DNA of 64,000 nt from Gemmatimonadota bacterium (GTDB taxonomy: Bacteria; JAAXHH01): the NCBI GenBank assembly GCA_009838645.1, contig VXRC01000048.1, forward strand, positions 28,865 through 92,864, in the 5' to 3' direction. The position numbers and the translations under genes were made by a program. The notes beneath the pieces were generated by a model. The model saw only the letters and a program-made list of their open reading frames with translations, made no database searches and had not been told where the DNA came from. Of this stretch, positions 1 through 7,793 are shown in pieces (positions within the stretch are counted from its first letter, which is position 1; each line of letters opens with the position of its first letter).

Positions 1-56
1 CCGAGTCTGCAGTGCAGCACCTCATCGGGCATGGGGGAACCTGTGTGCCATCGAGT

Positions 57-1502
57 CTATAGCAGTGCCGCCTGGCGGTTGGTGTATTTCAGCTCTGCCG
101 TTCCGCATCCGATGCAGGAGCGGTTCGTGGGAAACATCTTGCCGGGGTTGCTGAGGTTCTCCTCGTCGAACACCGCTTTGACGGTCTCCATGGCCTCGAT
201 ATCCGTTTCATTGAAAATCAGGGGCATCAGGTCGACTTTTTCGTATCCGATGCCGTGTTCCCCGGTTATGGACCCGCCCAGGTCGACGCAGGCCCGCAGT
301 ATCTCGTTACTGGCCTCCACGGTCTTCCGCGCCTGCTCCTCGTCGCGGTCGTCGTACGCGATACAGGGATGGATGTTGCCGTCCCCTGCGTGGAATACAT
401 TGCCGATCAGCAGTTCGTATTTCCCGGCCGTCGCCTGGATGACCCGCATGATGTCCGGGATCTTCGTGCGCGGGACCACGCCGTCCTGCACGTAGTAGCT
501 GGGACTCAGGCGCCCCATGGCACCGAAGGCACGCTTGCGGCTCATCCACAGCAGGGCGCGTTCCTTGTCGTCCTCCGCGGTGCGGATATCGCGGGCCTGG
601 TTCTCCCGGCAGACTTCGGCCACCGCTTCGGCCTGGGTGTCCAGGCCCGCCTCGTGCCCCTCGAGTTCGATGATCAGCACGGCTTCGGCGTCCAGGGGAA
701 ATCCGAAATGGTAGGCCGCCTCGATGGCGCCGATGGCGACCTTGTCGATCATTTCGAGGGCCGACGGGACGATCCCTCGGGCGACGACGCCGGCGACGGC
801 GCGCGATGCGTCTTCCACCTGGTCGAACACCACCAGGAACGTCCGCCAGGCCTGGGGAAGGCGGGTCAGCTTGACCCACGCCCGCGTAACGATGCCCAGC
901 ATACCCTCGGATCCGATCAGGAGACCGCGCAGGTCGTAACCCACGGCGTCCTCCGCCTTGCCGCCGAACCAGGTGATCCGCCCGTCCGGCAGCACCACTT
1001 CCACGCCCAGGGTGTGATTGGTCGTGACCCCGTACTTCAGGGTGTGCGGACCGCCCGAGTTCTCGGCGATGTTGCCTCCGATGGTACAGGCGTACTGGCT
1101 CGAGGGGTCCGGCACGAAGTGATAGCCCTGCTTTCCGGTCTCCTTCGACAGGTGCAGGTTGACCACGCCGGCTTCCACCAGCGCACGCTGGTTGCGGAAG
1201 TCGACCTCCACGATGCGGTTCATTTTGGTCAACGCGATCATGACCCCGCCGTCGGGCGGCAGGCTCCCGCCGCTCAGGCCGGTGCCCGCGCCGCGCGCCA
1301 CGAAGGGAATCCGCGCTTCGTGGAGAATCCGGACCACGGCGGCGACGTCCTCCGTCGTGGTGGGGTAGACGACGGCGTGCGGGACGTTCCGGTCGATGGT
1401 CAGCCCGTCGCATTCGTAGACGATCAACTGGTCCGGTGCGTCGATGACGTTCTCCCGGCCCAGCACGGCCGCGAGCCTTTCAACGAGCTGGTCTTTGTTC
1501 AT
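57..1502 (-). CDS. glcD: FAD-linked oxidase, glycolate oxidase subunit GlcD / D-lactate dehydrogenase family
   Basis: A 481-residue flavoprotein predicted to oxidise a 2-hydroxy acid (glycolate or D-lactate) to the 2-keto acid. The N-terminal half is a PCMH-type FAD-binding domain with the pyrophosphate-binding stretch RGAGTGLSGG at residues 70-79 and NSGGPHTLKYG further on. The C-terminal half has the FAD-oxidase C-terminal signatures HAGDGNIHP and GEHGIGYEK and ends with a CIGCG motif. I chose the ATG at 1502 because GGAGG lies six bases upstream; an upstream in-frame extension is Arg-rich and not conserved. It is the last gene of the minus-strand group with folE. No glcE or glcF partner is visible, so substrate and electron acceptor are open. 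Family sure, exact substrate not. Confidence 0.9.
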   Translation of the reverse strand: MNKDQLVERLAAVLGRENVIDAPDQLIVYECDGLTIDRNVPHAVVYPTTTEDVAAVVRILHEARIPFVARGAGTGLSGGSLPPDGGVMIALTKMNRIVEVDFRNQRALVEAGVVNLHLSKETGKQGYHFVPDPSSQYACTIGGNIAENSGGPHTLKYGVTTNHTLGVEVVLPDGRITWFGGKAEDAVGYDLRGLLIGSEGMLGIVTRAWVKLTRLPQAWRTFLVVFDQVEDASRAVAGVVARGIVPSALEMIDKVAIGAIEAAYHFGFPLDAEAVLIIELEGHEAGLDTQAEAVAEVCRENQARDIRTAEDDKERALLWMSRKRAFGAMGRLSPSYYVQDGVVPRTKIPDIMRVIQATAGKYELLIGNVFHAGDGNIHPCIAYDDRDEEQARKTVEASNEILRACVDLGGSITGEHGIGYEKVDLMPLIFNETDIEAMETVKAVFDEENLSNPGKMFPTNRSCIGCGTAELKYTNRQAALL

Positions 1503-1579
1503 CGGTCGCCTCCGTGCCCCGTGCCTGCGCGGCACCCGGCGGCCGCGAAGCCGCGCACCGGGTCAGGTTGCCCCCAACG

Positions 1580-2131
1580 CTACGACCGTGTCAGGTCGAG
1601 GAACTCCATCCGGGTACTGCGATCGTCCCTGAACACGCCGAGCATGGCGCTCGTCGTCGCCTTGGAGTGCTGTTTCTCCACGCCGCGCATCATCATGCAG
1701 AGGTGGCCGGCTTCCATGACAACGGCCACCCCCTGGGGATCGAGACAGGTCTGCAGGGTCTGGGCGATCTGGGAGGTCAGGCGTTCCTGCAACTGAAGCC
1801 TCCGCGCGAAGACGTCCACGATACGGGGGATCTTGCCCAACCCGATGATTTTGCCGTTGGGAATGTAAGCGATATGGCACTGGCCGAAGAAGGGCAGCAG
1901 ATGGTGCTCGCACAGCGAAAAGAACTCGATGTCCTTCACCAGCACCATCTCGTCGTAATCCTCTTCGTAGATAGCGCCGTTTATGACGGATTCAATGCTT
2001 TTATCATAACCCTGGGTCAGAAACCGCAGGGACTGCGCCACGCGCAGGGGCGTGCGCCTGAGACCGTCCCGGTCCGGGTCCTCGCCGATCTCCGCGAGCA
2101 GCGACCTCGTCAATCCCTCGATCGGGTCCAT
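1580..2131 (-). CDS. folE: GTP cyclohydrolase I
   Basis: A 183-residue enzyme converting GTP to 7,8-dihydroneopterin triphosphate, first step of folate, tetrahydrobiopterin and queuosine precursor synthesis. The zinc site is intact: Cys74 and His77 in [10 protein letters not shown], and Cys145 in HLCMMMRG. The signature [17 protein letters not shown] and the C-terminal RGVEKQ are also present. It begins five bases after the stop of the tandem PTPS protein, so dihydroneopterin triphosphate would be made beside an enzyme that uses it. Length is normal for the family. Confidence 0.97.
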   Translation of the reverse strand: MDPIEGLTRSLLAEIGEDPDRDGLRRTPLRVAQSLRFLTQGYDKSIESVINGAIYEEDYDEMVLVKDIEFFSLCEHHLLPFFGQCHIAYIPNGKIIGLGKIPRIVDVFARRLQLQERLTSQIAQTLQTCLDPQGVAVVMEAGHLCMMMRGVEKQHSKATTSAMLGVFRDDRSTRMEFLDLTRS

Positions 2132-2136
2132 CGTGG

Positions 2137-2961
2137 TTACCGGTCCTCCTCGCCATAGTACTCGAAAGCGTTCTTGGACGTCTCCACCAGGCGAATCCGG
2201 TAGAGCGAGGGGGTATCGAAGAATGGAAGGAGCCGCTTCCAGATCACCCTGAGCAGTTCCTCCGAAGTTGGATTGACCGTCCTGAATTCCTCCAGGTCAC
2301 GGTTCAGGTGGCGATGGTCGTAGCGATCCACGACTTCCTTTTGCAGGACGTCATCGAAAAGCCCCATGTCGATGACCGTCCCGGTCTTCTCGTCCACCGG
2401 GCCGCGGACCGTCACCTCCAGCTCATAGTTGTGTCCGTGGCCGTGGGGATTGTTGCACTTACCGAATATACGCACGTTTTCTTCGTCGCTCAACCTTATA
2501 CTGTGCAGGCGGTGGGCAGCGTTGAACTCGACGGATCTCGTGACGTGGACCATGCTGTCGTCTCCGGTGTATGCAATGTTTCTCGTGCGGCTCTCGCGCA
2601 GCAGGACGCGCTTGAGTTCGCACGGTCCGGTACCGCCTTCCAGCGCGTGCCAGAGGTATCGGACGAGCCTTTCGCTGGTCGGCGCCGGACCTTCCAGGGC
2701 ACCGTGATCGTGGTTCAGGTGGCTCAGGTCCAGCGGTTCGATCACGGCGCGCAGCAACCGCTTGACCTCGGTCAGGTTCAGGACCACGCCGGTCCGGGGA
2801 TCGACCGGCCCCCCGAAGGTGAATTCGGCTTCGTAGTCGTGACCGTGGCCCGAGCCGACGGCGCAGGAGCCGTACACCCGCCGGTTCCTGGCCTCCGTCC
2901 ACCCCGGGTTGCGGCACAGGTGCGCCGCCGAGAACCGGGTTTTTCGCGTAATGAGCATCAT
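2137..2961 (-). CDS. Tandem-domain 6-pyruvoyl-tetrahydropterin synthase (PTPS/QueD superfamily)
   Basis: A 274-residue protein made of two complete PTPS-fold domains, where usual family members have one. Domain 1 (about residues 1-135) has the zinc histidines His14, His39, His41 and Cys33 in a C-x5-HGH motif. Domain 2 (about 136-274) has His150, His175, His177 and Cys169 in [14 protein letters not shown]-x5-HGH is the spacing of animal biopterin-forming PTPS; QueD enzymes have C-x3-HGH. With folE next door this favours 6-pyruvoyl-tetrahydropterin formation, but function is inferred. Adjacent ATG codons at 2961 and 2958 fit the domain start; a GTG at 3015 would add an unconserved 18-residue tail. 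No strong ribosome site is seen at either. Confidence 0.88.
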   Translation of the reverse strand: MMLITRKTRFSAAHLCRNPGWTEARNRRVYGSCAVGSGHGHDYEAEFTFGGPVDPRTGVVLNLTEVKRLLRAVIEPLDLSHLNHDHGALEGPAPTSERLVRYLWHALEGGTGPCELKRVLLRESRTRNIAYTGDDSMVHVTRSVEFNAAHRLHSIRLSDEENVRIFGKCNNPHGHGHNYELEVTVRGPVDEKTGTVIDMGLFDDVLQKEVVDRYDHRHLNRDLEEFRTVNPTSEELLRVIWKRLLPFFDTPSLYRIRLVETSKNAFEYYGEEDR

Positions 2962-3030
2962 GCGGTCGGGTGCGGCGGCCGACGGGTTACAACACTTCGA
3001 CTGCCCTGTCGGCACGCGACGGCCGATGAG

Positions 3031-4002
3031 TTACAACGCTTTGACAGCCGCCTCCGTCACGGTCCGGACGGCTTCTTGGAGCGTGCCGTTGTACGTTACG
3101 CCCGCGGCGTTCTTGTGGCCGCCGCCGCCCAGGGCCACGGCGACCTGGTTGACGTCGGTTTCCGGCCGGGACCGCAAGCTGATCTGGACCGTACCTTCCT
3201 TGCCTTCCACGAATATGATCCCGATCTCGACGCCGGCGATGGTCATGGTCACGTCCACGAACCCGCTCGTGTCCGACGACCGGGCGCCGGTTTCCTCGAT
3301 CATGGACCGCGTAACGGTCAGCCAGGCGACGCGGCCGCGTCCGGTGAACTGAATGTTCGAAAGCGCGCGGCCCATGAGCCGGGTACGGGCGCCCGTGTTC
3401 CGGTTGTAGATCTGGTCGTAGACCCGGGACGGGTCGACGCCCGTGGAGAGGAGTTTGGCCGCGACGATATGGGCGCACGGCGCGCTCCTGGCGAAGCGGA
3501 ACGACACGGTATCGGTCAGGATGCCCGTGTACAGCGCGTCCGCCGCCCTCGGCGTGAGCGGCGCGCCGATCGAGTCTATCAGATCGTAAACCAGTTCAGC
3601 CGTTGAGGATGCCTTCGTGTCGATCACCGACAAAGGCGTGATCAGTTCAGTGTAGGGATGGTGGTCGATCACGATCTTGACCGCCGACGATTCCTCCAGC
3701 GGCTTCCGCAACCTCCCCAGCCGGTCCCAGCCGTTGGCGTCCACGATGACGACCACGTCCGCGGCGGCGAGGCGCTCAGATTCATCCTCCGAAGCGGGTG
3801 CGAGGATTTCACCGTCGGGGTCGAGCCAGGTATAGGCGGCGGGAATGGCGTCGTTCATGGCGACGACGGCGTCCTTCCCCAGCGCCTTCAGACACTCGTA
3901 GACCCCCAGGGCCGATCCGACCGAATCCCCGTCGGGATTGACGTGGCTGGAGATCACGAAGGACTGGTTCGATGCGATGACTGCCTTGACTTCATCCCAC
4001 AT
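3031..4002 (-). CDS. nrnA: DHH/DHHA1 phosphoesterase, NrnA-type oligoribonuclease / pAp phosphatase
   Basis: A 323-residue manganese-dependent phosphoesterase of the kind that degrades short oligoribonucleotides and 3'-phosphoadenosine 5'-phosphate. Metal-binding motifs appear in order: HVNPDGDS (residues 20-27), VDANGWDRLG, IDHHPY (the DHH motif) and TGILTDT. The C-terminal DHHA1 domain carries GGGGHKNAAG. The ATG at 4002 follows a GGAAGA ribosome site. It is the first gene after the promoter at 4250-4279 and has a leader of about 240 bases containing a tandem repeat. The paralogous RecJ role is unlikely because the protein is short and lacks RecJ additions. Confidence 0.88.
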   Translation of the reverse strand: MWDEVKAVIASNQSFVISSHVNPDGDSVGSALGVYECLKALGKDAVVAMNDAIPAAYTWLDPDGEILAPASEDESERLAAADVVVIVDANGWDRLGRLRKPLEESSAVKIVIDHHPYTELITPLSVIDTKASSTAELVYDLIDSIGAPLTPRAADALYTGILTDTVSFRFARSAPCAHIVAAKLLSTGVDPSRVYDQIYNRNTGARTRLMGRALSNIQFTGRGRVAWLTVTRSMIEETGARSSDTSGFVDVTMTIAGVEIGIIFVEGKEGTVQISLRSRPETDVNQVAVALGGGGHKNAAGVTYNGTLQEAVRTVTEAAVKAL

Positions 4003-4049
4003 GGCGATCTTCCATGGATCGGTCCGGTCGACGTCGCGCAGCGCTTCTT

Positions 4050-4192
4050 CGCCGGACGCCCGGTCCGCCCGGTGTCCGTGACGCCTCTTTGCCGGGCTTC
4101 GGTCCGCGGCGTCGCGTGGCACCTTTTCGCCGGTATTCGGTCCGCGTCGTCGCGTGACACCCTACGCCGGGTTTCGGTCCGCAATGCGCGCC
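4050..4192. repeat. Imperfect ~37-bp tandem repeat in the nrnA leader
   Basis: About four degraded copies of a unit built around GCCGGGTTTCGGTCCGC followed by GTCGCGTG. It fills most of the stretch between the minus-strand promoter and the nrnA start. No conserved protein is encoded here. The 461-base gap 4003-4463 otherwise holds two divergent promoters and nothing else I recognise. Confidence 0.7.
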
Positions 4193-4249
4193 CTGATTCC
4201 GCCTGGGTCCGCCGTATCGGGTGATCCGGCGTGCCGGTAGGAAACCCCG

Positions 4250-4279
4250 ATAATAAAGATCGGCCGCTTTTCATGTCAA
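4250..4279 (-). promoter_or_regulatory. Sigma-70-type promoter for nrnA-PTPS-folE-glcD
   Basis: On the minus strand TTGACA (4279-4274) and TATTAT (4255-4250) are separated by 18 bases. Transcription would start near 4243, leaving a leader of about 240 bases before nrnA. Confidence 0.65.
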
Positions 4280-4342
4280 GGTTTATTGTTGATCCTGAGC
4301 GGATCGAAATCGGGTTAAATAGTTGATAAATAAGTGTTTTAA

Positions 4343-4371
4343 TTGACACGCCGACGGCCGGCCGGTAGTAT
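4343..4371 (+). promoter_or_regulatory. Sigma-70-type promoter for the CofC-like / SelA-like pair
   Basis: TTGACA (4343-4348) and TAGTAT (4366-4371) are separated by exactly 17 bases. The expected start near 4378 is about 85 bases ahead of the ATG at 4464. It diverges from the promoter at 4250-4279. Confidence 0.65.
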
Positions 4372-4463
4372 GCATGGGATCCGGGGAAACGCCCGGCTTC
4401 AACGTATTGCCGCCTTCCGGGCGGACCAGGCCTTCCCCACAGCCTTCCGATCGGCAAACGCCC

Positions 4464-5246
4464 ATGTCGTACGCACTTGTCCTGTTCATGAAAGCTCCGA
4501 GACCGGGGACCGTGAAAACCCGGTTGACGCCGCGGGTAACGATGAACGAGGCCGCGGAACTCTACCGCGCCTTCATCCTGGACACGCTGCACCTGGCCCA
4601 GCGGACCGACGCCGCTTCCCTCTTCGTGGCCTGGACGCCCGACGACGGACGGGCGGAACTCGGATCCGCCCTGGGAGATCCCGACGTGAACTGGCTTCGT
4701 CAGCGTGGCAGCCATCTGGGGGAACGGTTGTCGAACGCCTTCGCATCCTTCCGGCAAGACGGATGGAAAAAGACCGTCGTGCTGGGTGGTGACAGTCCCC
4801 TCCTCCCCCGGGATTACGTCGAAGAGGCTTCCGAGGCACTGGACCGGCACGACGTCGTGCTCGGTCCCGCCGACGATGGAGGTTATTACCTGATCGGACT
4901 GGGCGGATCGGGCATACCAGGCGGGCCAGGCGGACCAGGCGGACCAGGCGGACCAGGCAGTCCTGACGGTCCGGGACGCCGGAAAAACGTCTCGGACCGG
5001 TACGACCGACTGTTCGAATCCATACACTGGGGCACCGGCCGCGTGCTGGGTCAGACCCGGGCGGCCATCCGGGCAAGCGGTTTTTCATGCCACGAACTCC
5101 CGGCCTGGCACGACGTGGACCGTCCCGCTGACCTGGACCGGCTCGCTCGGGAAATACGGATGCTGCGCGCCGGCGGCGACCACCTGACCGGCCGATGCAC
5201 GGAAACCGCGCTCGCCGCGGTGAGCAGGGAAGGGAAGGACCGATGA
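4464..5246 (+). CDS. TIGR04282/DUF2064-type nucleotidyl-/glycosyl-transferase-like protein (CofC-related fold)
   Basis: A 260-residue member of the DUF2064 group, related to CofC and other GT-A-fold transferases. It has the N-terminal binding loop KAPRPGTVKTRL (residues 9-20), GGDSPLL with the metal-binding Asp, and DDGGYYLIGL. The conserved core starts at MSYALVLFMK, so I use the ATG at 4464 although it lacks a clear ribosome site. Residues 151-166 are a collagen-like Gly-Pro insert encoded by five 9-bp repeats placed just after GGYYLIGL. The stop overlaps the next start (ATGA at 5243-5246), so it is translationally coupled to the SelA-like gene. Substrate unknown. Confidence 0.82.
   Translation: MSYALVLFMKAPRPGTVKTRLTPRVTMNEAAELYRAFILDTLHLAQRTDAASLFVAWTPDDGRAELGSALGDPDVNWLRQRGSHLGERLSNAFASFRQDGWKKTVVLGGDSPLLPRDYVEEASEALDRHDVVLGPADDGGYYLIGLGGSGIPGGPGGPGGPGGPGSPDGPGRRKNVSDRYDRLFESIHWGTGRVLGQTRAAIRASGFSCHELPAWHDVDRPADLDRLAREIRMLRAGGDHLTGRCTETALAAVSREGKDR
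4917..4961 (+). repeat. Five 9-bp units, CCAGGCGGA type, inside the CofC-like gene
   Basis: Units are CCAGGCGGG, CCAGGCGGA three times, then CCAGGCAGT. Read on the other strand the unit is CCTGGTCCG, the same family as the repeats near 11750, 12800, 27150, 37030 and 56000. Here it encodes Gly-Gly-Pro triplets. Confidence 0.95.
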
Positions 5247-6658
5247 GCCCCGGCCGGGAAACACAGCAACGTCTTTTTGCCCGTCTGCCTTCCGTGCGCC
5301 TGGTGCAAGGCGAATCCCGCATCGAGGCGCTGCGCGGCCGGTACGAGACGGGACAGATCGACGCCGCGATCCGGAAGGCGCTGCGCGACGCGCGGGACCG
5401 GATCCGGCATCGTCCCCCGGCGAAAGAAGGGGACGGATTCGTGGAAGGGGACGGATTCGCGCCGGAGCGCTTCGCCGAACGGGCCGCCGCGTGCCTGGAG
5501 AGTGAAGCCCATTCGGCGGATGGGGTACTGATCAACGCCTCCGGCATCCTCTTCCTTCCGCTTGCGCGGGACCCCTACGCCGGAACGGCCGCCGGGAGCG
5601 CCTCGAGGCTGGCCCTCACCCTCGCGGCTTACGAAGAGGACGGCCGTACCGCCGGACTCGTGCGCGATTTGACCGGCGCCGAAGACGTACTGGTCTGCCG
5701 GTCCGTCGCCGACGCCTTCCTCCTGGCCGTCCGGGCGCTCGCGGGACGGGCGGAAGTGGTCATCGGCCGCAGCCAGGCGGGATTGATCGACGCGCCTTAC
5801 GAGGATCGGCCCGTGAACCCGGTGTCGCTCTGCGCGCTCGCCGGCGCCACGATGGTCGAGACCGGCGCGACCAACAAGACCCGACTGTCCGACTACCGGC
5901 GCGCGGTGGGAGACCGGACCGCACTGATCGTCACGGCCCGTCCGTCCACCTGCGCCCTTCGAGGTTTCACCGAGGAATCGGCTCCGGAGGAGATCGTCCG
6001 GGCCGGAGCGGACTCCGGTGCGACGGTGCTGCATCTGGCCGGCGATACGACGTTGCGCCCGGTCCCTTCCGCCCCGTTCGCGGCCAGGAGCTCGGTCGCC
6101 GATGCCGTGCGGTCCGGCATGCCGCTGACTATCGCGGCCGGCGGCGGCCTGATCGGAGGCCCGCCCTGCGGACTGCTGATCGGGACGCGACGGGTCATCG
6201 CGCGATTGAAAGCGCACGGCACCTGGCCGTCGGCGCAGGCCTCCCGCCACGTAAGGGCGGGATTCGACGCGCGGCTGGCGGAACTGGCCGAAGGCTCCTG
6301 CGACCTCGCATGCCATCCGGCGGCCCACATGCTCGCCTCGTCCGGGGAGGAGGTAGGCGCCCGCGCCCGCCAACTGTTCGATCGCCTTTCGGAAGACGGC
6401 CGGATCCGCGGGGTGTGTGCCGTGATCGAAAGCCGGGCGTATCTCACGGCGTATCGCCTCCCCGCCGACGGCTTGCCCGGTTACGCCGTCTGCATACGCC
6501 GACCGGGCGGCAATCCCGGCGGCCTGGCGGCCCGGTGGCTGAAGGGCACCCCGCCGCTGCTGGCCGAATGCGGCCGGGACCGGGTCCGGATCGACATGCG
6601 GGGCGTGGCGCGGCACCGCATCGCCGACGTGGCGCGAATCGTGCGGTCCGGCCTGTAA
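5243..6658 (+). CDS. SelA-like protein lacking the PLP-binding lysine
   Basis: A 471-residue homologue of L-seryl-tRNA(Sec) selenium transferase. Shared landmarks are an N-terminal LPSVxxL region, INASG (normally INATG), EVGTTNRT-like ETGATNKT, the RGFTE segment, and GGLIGGPPCGLLIG in place of the family's SGDKLLGGPQAG. In that alignment the Schiff-base lysine is Gly302, and the upstream DLGSGSL stretch is degraded to HLAGDTTL. It is therefore unlikely to work as a PLP enzyme. Start is the ATG at 5243 overlapping the previous stop, with AGGGAAGGA upstream. An 18-bp duplication at 5426-5461 doubles EGDGF. No SelB, SelD or tRNA-Sec is seen nearby. Actual role unknown. Confidence 0.8.
   Translation: MSPGRETQQRLFARLPSVRLVQGESRIEALRGRYETGQIDAAIRKALRDARDRIRHRPPAKEGDGFVEGDGFAPERFAERAAACLESEAHSADGVLINASGILFLPLARDPYAGTAAGSASRLALTLAAYEEDGRTAGLVRDLTGAEDVLVCRSVADAFLLAVRALAGRAEVVIGRSQAGLIDAPYEDRPVNPVSLCALAGATMVETGATNKTRLSDYRRAVGDRTALIVTARPSTCALRGFTEESAPEEIVRAGADSGATVLHLAGDTTLRPVPSAPFAARSSVADAVRSGMPLTIAAGGGLIGGPPCGLLIGTRRVIARLKAHGTWPSAQASRHVRAGFDARLAELAEGSCDLACHPAAHMLASSGEEVGARARQLFDRLSEDGRIRGVCAVIESRAYLTAYRLPADGLPGYAVCIRRPGGNPGGLAARWLKGTPPLLAECGRDRVRIDMRGVARHRIADVARIVRSGL
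5426..5461 (+). repeat. Two 18-bp direct repeats in the SelA-like gene
   Basis: GAAGGGGACGGATTCGTG is followed directly by a copy differing at one base. It duplicates six residues in the linker between the N-terminal domain and the PLP-transferase-like core. Confidence 0.9.
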
Positions 6659-6681
6659 CTTTCCGGTTTATAACTTATGGA

Positions 6682-6687
6682 TATAAT
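6682..6687 (+). promoter_or_regulatory. Possible -10 box (TATAAT) upstream of the class II aldolase
   Basis: A perfect TATAAT lies in an A+T-rich patch 78 bases before the aldolase start. No convincing -35 box lies 16-18 bases upstream, so this is tentative. Confidence 0.3.
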
Positions 6688-6764
6688 AATACTTGTAAGG
6701 GAACGGCGGTCCGGATATATTCGAACCGTACCACCGCAATCCGCAATCTTTCAACCGGAACAAC

Positions 6765-7448
6765 GTGATTTTGCAAACAGAGCAAGTCGTATCCGACGTA
6801 ATCCATGTCGGCAAGCGGATGTATGACCGGGGATACGTAGCCTCGAACGACGGAAACCTGAGCGTTCGACTGTCCGAAGACCGATTGCTGATCACGATGA
6901 CCGGGGTGAGCAAGGGTTTCCTGGACCCGGACAAATTCGTGATCGTCGACTACGACGGCGCGGTGATCTCGGGGATGCACGAGCCGTCGTCAGAGATGAA
7001 GATGCACCTGATGGTGTACCGGGAGCGTCCGGACGTGCACGCCGTGGCCCACGCCCATCCCCCGGCCGCGACAGGATTCTCGGTGGCCGGCGTGCATCTT
7101 CCCGACGCCCTGCTGCCCGAGGTGATCGTCTCCCTGGGTTTCGTACCCATCGCGCCCTACGGGACACCGGGGACCATGGAACTGGTCGAATCGCTCCGGG
7201 GATTCGTGCGGAACCACGACGCGGTTCTGCTGGAAAACCACGGCGCACTGACCCTGGGTCCGGACATCGTTTCGGCCTATCACAAGATGGAAACCATGGA
7301 GCACTGCGCGCAGATCGCCCTCGTGGCGCGCATGCTCGGCCAGGTCAACTCCATCGACCAGGAGAACGTGGACAAGCTGCACCGCCTGTACGGCCGGCCC
7401 TGTTCATCCGGCGGAAACGAAGGATACCGGACCGAGGAACGTACATGA
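6765..7448 (+). CDS. Class II aldolase/adducin family protein (fuculose/rhamnulose-phosphate aldolase-like)
   Basis: A 227-residue zinc-dependent aldolase or epimerase of the L-fuculose-1-phosphate aldolase / L-ribulose-5-phosphate 4-epimerase family. SNDGNLSVR and TGVSKG bind phosphate, Glu77 in SSEMKMH is the likely catalytic acid, and His96, His98 (AHAHPP) and His159 (ENHGA) are zinc ligands. The start is a GTG at 6765, which begins at the normal family N-terminus. Its stop overlaps the HU gene start (ATGA at 7445-7448). Lack of the fourth zinc ligand and substrate-pocket comparison prevents naming the sugar. Confidence 0.88.
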   Translation: MILQTEQVVSDVIHVGKRMYDRGYVASNDGNLSVRLSEDRLLITMTGVSKGFLDPDKFVIVDYDGAVISGMHEPSSEMKMHLMVYRERPDVHAVAHAHPPAATGFSVAGVHLPDALLPEVIVSLGFVPIAPYGTPGTMELVESLRGFVRNHDAVLLENHGALTLGPDIVSAYHKMETMEHCAQIALVARMLGQVNSIDQENVDKLHRLYGRPCSSGGNEGYRTEERT

Positions 7449-7747
7449 CGACAACGCGCAGAGAACTGGTCAATGAAATCAGCGAGACGCTGGGACTGAA
7501 AAAGACGCAGATCTATCCCGTGATCGACGCGCTCTTCGAAATCATGCGGGAGAACCTGGTCGAGGGCAACCGGATCGAGATCAGGGGATTCGGCGCGCTG
7601 GAGATCAGGAATACCCGCCCCAAGCCGGCGGCCCGCAATCCCCGGACCGGCTACACCATCGAGGTTCCGGCCCGCCGGAAAGCCAAGTTCAAACCCGGCA
7701 AGATCCTGAAAGAAGCCTTGCGCGCCCAGCGGAAGCGTCGGGAATAA
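7445..7747 (+). CDS. HU/IHF-family DNA-binding protein
   Basis: A 100-residue nucleoid protein. The arm region reads RNPRTGYTIEVPARR and is followed by KAKFKPGK, the classic HU/IHF beta-arm and helix. The C-terminus is strongly basic (RAQRKRRE). It overlaps the class II aldolase by four bases, so both are translated from one message. Sequence alone does not tell an HU homodimer from an IHF subunit. Confidence 0.95.
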   Translation: MTTTRRELVNEISETLGLKKTQIYPVIDALFEIMRENLVEGNRIEIRGFGALEIRNTRPKPAARNPRTGYTIEVPARRKAKFKPGKILKEALRAQRKRRE

Positions 7748-7793
7748 CCGGCCGACGCGCGGGAATCGACGCACCCACGCCAATCAGCGAGAC

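Noticed and set aside
1..56. Gene fragment at the window start
   Set aside because: Too short and without recognisable coding sequence; glcD ends at 57.
5243..6658. Functional selenocysteine synthase and a selenocysteine pathway
   Set aside because: The PLP lysine is absent and no SelB, SelD, tRNA-Sec or in-frame UGA in a known selenoprotein was seen.
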